A program made the position numbers and the translations under genes. The notes under the pieces are model-generated. The model made no database searches and was not told the DNA's origin. It saw only the letters and a list, made by a program, of their open reading frames with translations. Positions 39,695-45,665 of a stretch of 45,665 bases of DNA are shown in pieces. The stretch's first letter is position 1. Every line of letters begins with the position of its first letter. The DNA is taken from assembly GCA_003131625.1 (NCBI GenBank), contig PKVY01000101.1, positions 32,381 to 78,045 of the forward strand. The letters are read 5' to 3'. Source of the DNA: Acidobacterium sp. (lineage in GTDB: Bacteria > Acidobacteriota > Terriglobia > Terriglobales > Acidobacteriaceae).

Positions 39695-41350
39695 TTACTG
39701 GTTCCCCGCGTCGGTGCCTTTAATAAACGCAGCCACCCGATCGTGCAGCTGTTTCAGGCAGTCGTCCTTCACGTACACCATATGGCCCGACTCGTACCAG
39801 TCGTATTCGATGTTGCTGCCCAGCTTGTCGGCAATCGGCAGATGCTTGTCCTCGTACATGGCGGCGTAGAAGGGCGTCGCCAGGTCATAGTAGCCGCCGT
39901 TCACCATTACCTTGAGCTTCGGATTCATGGTCATCGCCGCGGCCAGATCCTGGCTCACGTTCATAGTGAGGGGATTGCCGTTGTGTTTGGTGTCCCAGTT
40001 GAACCCGCCGCTGAAGTCCGCCTGCGGCAGATAGGTTTGCCCCTCGCCGTATTTCAGCGTCTGGCGCACATACTGGTTAAACAGCGCAACGTAGGCCGAT
40101 GAGATCGCCGAGCTTTGCGGATCGTAATCCGAGCCCTCACTCAGGGGGTCGAGCGAGGGTCCGCTGAACCGCGTATCCAGCCGGCCTGTGGTGTCGCCCG
40201 TGTCGTCCTGCAGGTTTTTCTCGAACTGGCCGCCTGAGATCCGCAGCTCGCCCTTCACCAGATAGTCCACCGACAGCCCGGTGTACTCGTGCAGCTTCTC
40301 GGCAATTGCTCGCTTATCGGTTGCGCTCAGATCGGTGCCTTTCGCCAGGGCATGCGCATAGTCTCCCATCGCGAACTCTTCGACCTCTTTCAGGAATGCA
40401 TCCAGGTCCGGATGCTCCTGCGGCAGTTTTTTATGGTAGCGCGCGGTCGCCGCATAGGTGGGCAGCGCCAGCTCATAGGTCAGGTCGATGCCCGGATTCG
40501 CGTGGGCCGCATCGATGTCCGTCGTGAAGTTGAAAATCTGCGACAGCAGAATCACCCCGTTCAGGTCGATGTCCTTGTCGTTCTCCAGCATGTTCGAGAG
40601 CACCGCGGAACGCGTCGTTCCATAGCTTTCCCCAAAGATGTACTTTGGGGAATTCCAGCGGTTGTACTTCGACAGAAAGCGCGCAATGAACCGCGCAAAG
40701 GCGTGTCCGTCTTCATCGATGCCCCAGAAAGCCTTGCCCGCATCCTTGCCGGTCAGGCGGCCGAAACCCGTGCCCGGCATGTCGATGAACACCAGATCGC
40801 TCACGTCCAGCAGCGAGTTGACATTGTCCACCAGCCGGTAAGGCGCCGCGGGCAGATGGGTGTCGCTGTCCGTCACCACGTGTTTCGGTCCGAACGACCC
40901 CATGTGCAGCCAGACGGTCGAGCTCCCCGGTCCTCCGTTATAGAGAAACGTGATGGGCCGCTGTTCGAGGTTCGCATCGCGCTTGAAATACGCGACGTAG
41001 AACATGCGAGCTTCCGCCGGAGCCTGGGTCGCGTCCTTGGCCGCGCCCACCGTTGCCGCCAGATCCGTATCGGAGAGCGGTTTGCCGTCCGTCCCCAGCT
41101 GCGCATCCTCCCCATCCGTCGCACCCACCGTGATGGTGCCCGCTACCGCGTTGTAAAGGATGTGCTGGCCGCCGGCATCCAAAGCACCCTGCGTGGTCAC
41201 TTCCTGGGCGGGTTTCTCCGCCGGCTTTTCCGCCGGCTTCTCAGCAGACTTGTCGGCGGGCTTGTCATCCACGGCAGCGCGCGCAAAAACAGGACACAAC
41301 GTAACGGCGGCAGCGACCAATACCGCCAGCAGACGAGTCGATTTAAGCAT
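39695..41350 (-). CDS. secreted serine carboxypeptidase, S10 family
   Basis: A 551-residue protein with a signal peptide (1-25, ARA before AV) and a short KPAEKPA-repeat linker (about 30-48). An alpha/beta-hydrolase peptidase follows, with catalytic Ser242 in FGESYGTTRS, Asp in NGGYYDLATPF and His in ESGHMVYV. RPITFLYNGGPGSSTVWLHM forms the oxyanion-hole/NGGPG motif of S10 carboxypeptidases. These enzymes remove C-terminal residues at acidic pH, which would fit an acidic habitat. A -10 sequence TATAAT (minus strand) lies at 41402-41407, about 52 nt upstream, flanked by an inverted repeat. It appears to be a single-gene unit. Confidence 0.93.
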   Translation of the reverse strand: MLKSTRLLAVLVAAAVTLCPVFARAAVDDKPADKSAEKPAEKPAEKPAQEVTTQGALDAGGQHILYNAVAGTITVGATDGEDAQLGTDGKPLSDTDLAATVGAAKDATQAPAEARMFYVAYFKRDANLEQRPITFLYNGGPGSSTVWLHMGSFGPKHVVTDSDTHLPAAPYRLVDNVNSLLDVSDLVFIDMPGTGFGRLTGKDAGKAFWGIDEDGHAFARFIARFLSKYNRWNSPKYIFGESYGTTRSAVLSNMLENDKDIDLNGVILLSQIFNFTTDIDAAHANPGIDLTYELALPTYAATARYHKKLPQEHPDLDAFLKEVEEFAMGDYAHALAKGTDLSATDKRAIAEKLHEYTGLSVDYLVKGELRISGGQFEKNLQDDTGDTTGRLDTRFSGPSLDPLSEGSDYDPQSSAISSAYVALFNQYVRQTLKYGEGQTYLPQADFSGGFNWDTKHNGNPLTMNVSQDLAAAMTMNPKLKVMVNGGYYDLATPFYAAMYEDKHLPIADKLGSNIEYDWYESGHMVYVKDDCLKQLHDRVAAFIKGTDAGNQ

Positions 41351-41376
41351 TCATGGCTCCTGGGGAAAACGGAAAT

Positions 41377-41427
41377 CAGTTCAGACTCAGGGGAAACGCA
41401 GATTATAGTGCCTCGGAACCTGAACTG
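41377..41427 (-). promoter_or_regulatory. candidate promoter with flanking inverted repeat, S10 carboxypeptidase gene
   Basis: On the minus strand TATAAT (plus 41402-41407) is a perfect -10 hexamer; no good -35 is seen. CAGTTCAG (41377-41384) and CTGAACTG (41420-41427) form a perfect 8+8 inverted repeat around it. This is consistent with regulator binding or a leader structure; inferred only. Confidence 0.35.
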
Positions 41428-41454
41428 CTCAGACGAAGTGACCAAATGCGCAGA

Positions 41455-42021
41455 TCAATAAACGCCGGGGATCAGACGTTTGGTGGTGCGGCTGTACTCG
41501 GCGTACTCAGCGCCAAAGGCGCCGAGCAACGCCTGCTCCTCCACGTGGATCCGGTACAGCACGGCCAGCGTGGGCAAAAGCAGCATCAATGCCAGGCAAG
41601 CCCAGTTTCGGGAATGCAGGCCCACGGCCAAAAAGCAAATCTCCAGCCCAAGGTAAGAAGGATGACGCACGACGGAATAGAGGCCGCGGCGCTGGATGGT
41701 TTGGGAGGCGTGGGTGGCGACGTTGACGGTGAAAAATTTGCCGAGGGTGACGATGGCCGTGATGCGAACCGTCAGCCCGATCAGCATCAGGGCGACGCTG
41801 GCAACCCTCAGCCAATGCCCGCCTGGGATACTGCCGGGAAACACGTGACCAACCCACTCGGTGGCGAAGATGGACCCAAAGATCACGCCCCACAGGATGA
41901 ACTGCGTTCCTCGATCCTGAATGTTGGTTCGGCCGCCGCGAGCCCTCACAAACACGGCCAGCAGGATCTCCCCGGCCGCCCAGCCATACATCAGCCAAGC
42001 CCACAGTGTGGACAAACTCAT
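41455..42021 (-). CDS. isoprenylcysteine carboxyl methyltransferase-like membrane methyltransferase
   Basis: A 188-residue polytopic membrane protein with four or five hydrophobic segments. The ICMT/PEMT-like SAM site appears as RGLYSVVRHPSYLGLE (RHP motif) and EEQALLGAFGAEYAEYSRTTKRLIPGVY (EE...Y...R). Bacterial members methylate small lipophilic or unknown substrates; the substrate here is not known. The start at MSLSTLWAWL (42021) follows GAGGGGCGGG; an upstream in-frame ATG (42075) would add 18 polar residues before the first helix and is less likely. It is divergent from the NIPSNAP gene. Confidence 0.85.
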   Translation of the reverse strand: MSLSTLWAWLMYGWAAGEILLAVFVRARGGRTNIQDRGTQFILWGVIFGSIFATEWVGHVFPGSIPGGHWLRVASVALMLIGLTVRITAIVTLGKFFTVNVATHASQTIQRRGLYSVVRHPSYLGLEICFLAVGLHSRNWACLALMLLLPTLAVLYRIHVEEQALLGAFGAEYAEYSRTTKRLIPGVY

Positions 42022-42180
42022 CCCGCCCCTCGAACCTTCCAGAAACGATACATGATGGCCGCGGTTTGGAAACAAGTACGGCCAAAGTGCATCGGCGCGC
42101 CTTCACGACCCTCGCCCTATGGTTTAAGCTGGCCACTCCGGTTCCCGACCCTCAATTCACTTCGCAGGAGCACGCTTGCC

Positions 42181-42666
42181 ATGAAAACGTTTCTCAAACC
42201 GGCGCAGCCCATCCTCGATCGCTGGAAATTCAAAGGATCCATCCTCGCTACCGCCCTGGTCTCTTTCCTCGCAGGGTCGCTGTGCACTGCACGCCTGACT
42301 CACCTGACCGAAGTGAGGGCGGACAGCAATCGAGTCTTCCAGGTGATGATTTATCACACCGTGCCTGGCAAAAGTCCCGACCTTGAATCGGTCTTTCGCG
42401 ATGTTTCGAAGCTGCAGACCAAATACAACCTGAACGTGGTCGGCTACTGGGTTCCCAACGACGATCCCGCCTGGAAAGACACCTTTGTCTACCTGGTCGT
42501 TCATCCCAGCCGCGACGCAGCGGATGCGAACTGGAAGGCCCTCCATGCCGATCCGGAGTTTCTGCCCTACCGCAAGGCCGCCGAACCTTTGATTCGGCAG
42601 GTCAACGGCGCCTTCGATGTCGACGTCGTGTACATGCGTCCCACCGATTACTCGGCAATGAAGTAG
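42181..42666 (+). CDS. NIPSNAP-family protein with N-terminal hydrophobic segment
   Basis: A 161-residue protein. A hydrophobic segment at about 20-38 (signal anchor or signal peptide) precedes an NIPSNAP ferredoxin-like domain, with FQVMIYHTVPGKSPDLESVF, NLNVVGYWVPND and FVYLVVHPSRDAADANWKAL. NIPSNAP proteins are small dimeric alpha/beta-barrel proteins, and the biochemical role is unknown. AGGAG lies about 10 nt before ATG 42181; the frame is open upstream, but that part is in the divergent gene. An SGNH hydrolase follows 23 nt after the stop. Confidence 0.85.
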   Translation: MKTFLKPAQPILDRWKFKGSILATALVSFLAGSLCTARLTHLTEVRADSNRVFQVMIYHTVPGKSPDLESVFRDVSKLQTKYNLNVVGYWVPNDDPAWKDTFVYLVVHPSRDAADANWKALHADPEFLPYRKAAEPLIRQVNGAFDVDVVYMRPTDYSAMK

Positions 42667-42689
42667 CTCCTGTGGAGCAATGGACTCGC

Positions 42690-43952
42690 ATGAACGCGCT
42701 TCGCAGTTGCGTTTTCCTTTGTTTCTGTTTTTGTTCTCTTCTGTTCGTTTCTCCCGTGGCCGCAACCCAGGAAGCGGGCTGGGTGGCCACCTGGGCAGCC
42801 AGCCCTGAATCTTCCAATCCCGATCCACACCAGCCAATTCTGAATCTCCGCGATCAGACGGTGCGGGAGCGTGTGCGCACATCCGTCGGCGGCTCTCGGA
42901 TTCGGCTTCGTCTGTCCAACGAATTCGGGTCCTCACCCCTGGTCGTCGGTGAAGTTACTGTGGCTGTGCCCGAAGATGCGGCGAGCGTCAAACCAGGCTC
43001 CATCCGAACCGTCACTTTTGGTGGAAAGAAATCGATCGCAATTCCGGCCGGTGCGCCGGCCCTCAGCGATGCAGTCGCCCTGACTGTGGCTTACGGAGCA
43101 GAGATCAGCATCAGCCTGTACCTGCCAAACCAGGTTACAACCCCAACCTGGCATGCTCTTGCGCTCAGGCGCGCCGTCGTGTCGCCCCTGGGCGACCATA
43201 CTCGAGCCCAGAGGATTCAGGGCGGAACCGAAGCGTCGAGCTTAGTGTTCGTCAGCGCTGTGCTCGTTCCTGTGCAGACATCGCAGCGCCTGGTTGTGGC
43301 CCTCGGAGACTCCATCGTCGATGGCGACAGATCAACCGTCGATGCCGGCCGCAACTGGCCGAGCGATCTGATCCGCCGGATCGGAAAGACGCCCAACGCC
43401 GCAACCCTGGCGGTGGTCAATGAGGGCATCGCCGGCAACCGCCTGTTAGCCGATGGGCCAGTTGCGATCCTCGGCGTCAGTGCGCTGGCCCGTTTTGACC
43501 GCGACGCTTTGTCCGTACCCGGCGTCACCCACATCGTCCTGCTGGAAGGAATCAATGACCTTGGATTTCCCGGCGCCAGGCTGGGGGATCTCTCGCTCGC
43601 CGATCCGGCTGACCTGCCCAGCCCAGACGATCTCATCGGCGCTTATCGCCAGTTAATTGCCCGCGCCCACGCCCGTGGAGTCAAACTGATTGGTTCCACG
43701 ATGACGCCTTGTGAGGGCGTCGACATTCCCGGTTACTATTCGGATGCGAAGGAAGCCACCCGCCAGGCTGTCAACCACTGGATCAGAACCAGCGGCGCTT
43801 TCGACGGCGTCATCGACTTCGATGCGGTCTTGCGCGATCCGGATCATCCCAGCAGGCTGATGCCCCGCCTCGCATCCGAAGATCGTCTCCATCCGAACGA
43901 TGACGGCTATCAGGCGATGGCCGACGCGATCGACCTCGCTCTCTTTCAGTAG
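42690..43952 (+). CDS. secreted SGNH/GDSL-family hydrolase
   Basis: A 420-residue protein with a signal peptide rich in Cys/Phe (1-25, VAA before TQ). An N-terminal beta domain (about 30-195) is followed by an SGNH hydrolase: GDS with Ser208 (LVVALGDSIVDG), Gly/Asn blocks NEGIAGNRLL and LEGINDLG, and DRLHPNDDGYQ with the catalytic Asp/His. It is typical of secreted esterases acting on acetylated glycans or lipids; the substrate is unknown. I chose ATG 42690 since the signal peptide starts there; an in-frame GTG six codons upstream is possible. It is probably cotranscribed with the NIPSNAP gene (23-nt gap). Confidence 0.9.
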   Translation: MNALRSCVFLCFCFCSLLFVSPVAATQEAGWVATWAASPESSNPDPHQPILNLRDQTVRERVRTSVGGSRIRLRLSNEFGSSPLVVGEVTVAVPEDAASVKPGSIRTVTFGGKKSIAIPAGAPALSDAVALTVAYGAEISISLYLPNQVTTPTWHALALRRAVVSPLGDHTRAQRIQGGTEASSLVFVSAVLVPVQTSQRLVVALGDSIVDGDRSTVDAGRNWPSDLIRRIGKTPNAATLAVVNEGIAGNRLLADGPVAILGVSALARFDRDALSVPGVTHIVLLEGINDLGFPGARLGDLSLADPADLPSPDDLIGAYRQLIARAHARGVKLIGSTMTPCEGVDIPGYYSDAKEATRQAVNHWIRTSGAFDGVIDFDAVLRDPDHPSRLMPRLASEDRLHPNDDGYQAMADAIDLALFQ

Positions 43953-44052
43953 CTGCGCGACCGGCCATCGCTCACTTTGCTGCGCCTGGGACGACAAACG
44001 TGCATCGGCGCGGTAGCATGCTTCGTCGGAGTCAATGGAAGGAGAAAAACCC

Positions 44053-44661
44053 ATGGCCCACGCTAAACTCCTGATGATCGTCGGCGACTATGCCGAAGAT
44101 TACGAAACCATGGTCCCGTTCCAGGCCCTGCAGATGGTGGGACACACCGTCGATGCCGTTTGCCCAGGAAAGAAGGCAGGCCAGTCCGTCCGCACCGCCA
44201 TCCACGATTTCGAAGGCGACCAGACCTACTCAGAAAAACGCGGCCACAATTTCACGCTGAACGCGACCTTCGCCGAGATTCGTCCCGAGGACTACGACGG
44301 CCTGGTCCTCCCAGGAGGCCGCGCGCCCGAATATCTGCGGCTCGATGAAAACGTGCTGGGAATCATCCGGCATTTTGCAAAAGAACAGAAGCCGATCGCC
44401 GCCATTTGCCACGCCGCTCAGCTCCTCGCCGCCGCCGGCGTTCTCAAGGGCCGAAGAGTCAGCGCTTACCCCGCCTGCGCGCCCGAAGTCGAGCTGGCCG
44501 GTGGCAGTTACGCGCCCGTCGAGATGACGGCTGCAGTAATAGATGGCAACCTGGTCACGGCCCCGGCCTGGCCCGCCCATCCCGCGTGGCTGGCGAAGTT
44601 CCTAACCGTGCTGAATGAGCACCTTGCAGCCAGATCAACGCCGGCTGTGGCGGCTCGGTAG
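44053..44661 (+). CDS. DJ-1/PfpI family protein
   Basis: A 202-residue protein of the class I glutamine amidotransferase-like fold. It has the nucleophile elbow [10 protein letters not shown] with Cys119-His120, an N-terminal acidic residue in GDYAEDYE, and [13 protein letters not shown]. The closest relatives are PfpI/YhbO-type stress proteins, reported as deglycases, chaperones or peptidases; which activity applies is not known. AAGGAG precedes ATG 44053 by about 9 nt; a longer start at 44035 would lie over that ribosome site. It stands alone, with 100 nt upstream and 274 nt downstream. Confidence 0.92.
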   Translation: MAHAKLLMIVGDYAEDYETMVPFQALQMVGHTVDAVCPGKKAGQSVRTAIHDFEGDQTYSEKRGHNFTLNATFAEIRPEDYDGLVLPGGRAPEYLRLDENVLGIIRHFAKEQKPIAAICHAAQLLAAAGVLKGRRVSAYPACAPEVELAGGSYAPVEMTAAVIDGNLVTAPAWPAHPAWLAKFLTVLNEHLAARSTPAVAAR

Positions 44662-44673
44662 AGCGACGGAACC

Positions 44674-44702
44674 AGCCGAAATGGGCCTGTACCACTTCGG
44701 CT
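44674..44702 (+). terminator. possible hairpin after the DJ-1/PfpI gene
   Basis: AGCCGAA (44674-44680) pairs with TTCGGCT (44696-44702), with an inner TGG/CCA pair. It is 12 nt past the stop; no T-tract follows, so its strength is uncertain. Confidence 0.45.
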
Positions 44703-44732
44703 CGAAACCCAAAAATATTCACTGTTTAGGCA

Positions 44733-44761
44733 TTGACTGCCGAATCCTCACGGGCTACTCT
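44733..44761 (+). promoter_or_regulatory. candidate sigma-70-type promoter of phoH
   Basis: TTGACT (44733-44738) and TACTCT (44756-44761) are separated by 17 nt. The -35 is good and the -10 is weak. It would give a leader of about 170 nt before the phoH ATG. Apart from this and the hairpin, I see nothing in the 274-nt gap. Confidence 0.3.
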
Positions 44762-44935
44762 GGCCCCAACTTCAACTCATTTGTTGCCGACTGCCAACCC
44801 GGTCCGTTCGCCCCGCCTGAAGCATCTAATCAGCGTGGAGCGAAATCGGTTGCGGACGTCGGCATTCCCTCTCACAATTCAATTTCACCCGCGTGGCGTG
44901 CGCCGAGCCGCGTTCGGAGGTTTTTTCCTCACCTG

Positions 44936-45665
44936 ATGAGAAAACATCTCGAGATCACACCCAATCTTGAGCCCCTGTTCGGGACCCGCGACGAAAATCT
45001 GAGACTGATGGAGGATGCTCTCCATGCGCGCATCGATCTGATATCCGATGCCGTCATGGTCGAGGGGTCCGACGAAGCCATCGCCCGCGTCGAGCGCATT
45101 TTCCAGGACTACGAAGCGCTGCGACGCCAGGGAATTCTGCTCCAAAACGGCGAGCTGAACGGCATGCTGCGCCTGGTGACGGCCGATCCGTCGGTCTCCC
45201 TCCGCACCCTGGCCGAAAGCGGCAAGCAGCGCTCTGCCGGCATCAAGCGCATGGTCCAGCCGCGTTCGCTCAACCAGCGCCATTACGTCGAAGCCATCGA
45301 GCAGGCCGACATGGTCTTCGGCATCGGCCCCGCCGGCACGGGCAAGACCTATCTCGCCGTCGCCATGGCTGCGGCTGCCCTGCTGGCCAAGAAGATTAGC
45401 CGCATCGTGCTGGTGCGCCCCGCGGTCGAAGCAGGCGAGCGCCTCGGCTTCCTGCCCGGCACTCTCCAGGAAAAGGTCGACCCCTATCTCCGCCCGCTCT
45501 ACGACGCGCTCTACGACCTGCTCGAGCCCGATCGCGTCGACAAGATGCTCGAGCGCAATGTGATCGAAGTCGCTCCGCTGGCCTTCATGCGCGGCCGCAC
45601 CCTCAATGACGCATTCATCATCATGGACGAAGCGCAGAACACCACCATCGAGCAGATGAAGATGT
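44936..45665 (+). CDS. phoH: PhoH family ATPase, N-terminal part
   Basis: The gene runs off the window; 243 codons are visible. It starts MRKHLEITPNLEPLFGTRDE, as PhoH proteins do. An N-terminal region (about 1-100) leads into the ATPase domain with P-loop GPAGTGKT (131-138), RPAVEAGERLGFLPG and Walker B FIIMDEAQN. PhoH proteins are cytosolic ATPases linked to RNA metabolism and are often next to ybeY, which would lie beyond the window. GGAGG is present 15 nt before the ATG, further than usual, so the start is likely but not proven. Confidence 0.94.
   Translation, partial: MRKHLEITPNLEPLFGTRDENLRLMEDALHARIDLISDAVMVEGSDEAIARVERIFQDYEALRRQGILLQNGELNGMLRLVTADPSVSLRTLAESGKQRSAGIKRMVQPRSLNQRHYVEAIEQADMVFGIGPAGTGKTYLAVAMAAAALLAKKISRIVLVRPAVEAGERLGFLPGTLQEKVDPYLRPLYDALYDLLEPDRVDKMLERNVIEVAPLAFMRGRTLNDAFIIMDEAQNTTIEQMKM

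Noticed and set aside
41200-41265. KPAEKPA repeat in the S10 carboxypeptidase as a possible mobile or CRISPR-like repeat
   Set aside because: It is a short in-frame low-complexity linker after the signal peptide, common in secreted proteins; no spacers or array structure.
44733-44936. 67-codon frame between the DJ-1 gene and phoH
   Set aside because: It starts with TTG inside a likely -35 box, runs into the phoH start, and has no ribosome site or family resemblance.

Overview
The window is about 45.7 kb of high-GC DNA. It most resembles a soil or subsurface Acidobacteriota (Terriglobia-like) genome. That is inferred from the mix of genes: an Oar-like TonB receptor with an N-terminal carboxypeptidase-regulatory domain, a winged-helix regulator fused to a PD40 propeller, a secreted S10 carboxypeptidase, and DmsE/MtrB-type cytochrome genes. 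No rRNA, tRNA, CRISPR array or insertion sequence was seen.

Layout. 1-3.8 kb: the 3' end of ahcY, a cysteine desulfurase, and an OmpR-type two-component pair. 3.8-9.0 kb (minus): cydA-cydB for cytochrome bd oxidase, followed by an ADP-forming acyl-CoA synthetase fused to a GNAT domain. 9.2-9.9 kb (minus): a HigB/HigA-type toxin-antitoxin pair. 9.9-20.3 kb (minus): a large electron-transfer cluster with 42 recognisable c-type heme sites. In transcription order it holds a DmsE/MtrA-like decaheme cytochrome, an MtrB/PioB-like outer-membrane barrel, a monoheme cytochrome c, a 13-heme/cytochrome b fusion, a second monoheme cytochrome c, an 11-heme cytochrome with a membrane anchor, a separate cytochrome b, and a NapC-like six-heme membrane cytochrome. 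20.7-26.1 kb (minus): a group 1 membrane-bound [NiFe] uptake hydrogenase (small and large subunits, cytochrome b), its maturation protease, and hypA-hypB. 26.3-28.4 kb: a tandem universal stress protein and a PgeF/laccase-domain protein. 28.4-36.5 kb: the winged-helix/PD40 regulator, a TonB-dependent receptor and a secreted GH13 amylase, possibly an alpha-glucan uptake locus. 36.5-45.7 kb: a DUF1906 protein, an orphan DppB-type permease, a CorC/TlyC protein, an S10 carboxypeptidase, an ICMT-like methyltransferase, a NIPSNAP protein, an SGNH hydrolase, a DJ-1/PfpI protein and the 5' part of phoH.

How it fits together (inference). H2 oxidised in the periplasm would feed the quinone pool through the hydrogenase cytochrome b. 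Quinol could then be oxidised by cytochrome bd with O2, or by the two multiheme/cytochrome b modules. The modules would pass electrons through periplasmic cytochromes to the decaheme-barrel conduit and across the outer membrane. Near-identical Crp/Fnr-type palindromes lie upstream of cydA, the second cytochrome module, the decaheme gene and the hydrogenase/usp pair, suggesting one regulon. The least ordinary features are: (i) the hydrogenase small subunit has Cys-x-x-Asn where a proximal-cluster Cys-x-x-Cys is expected; (ii) the cytochrome module is duplicated, once fused and once split; (iii) stem-loops lie between most genes of the cytochrome cluster.
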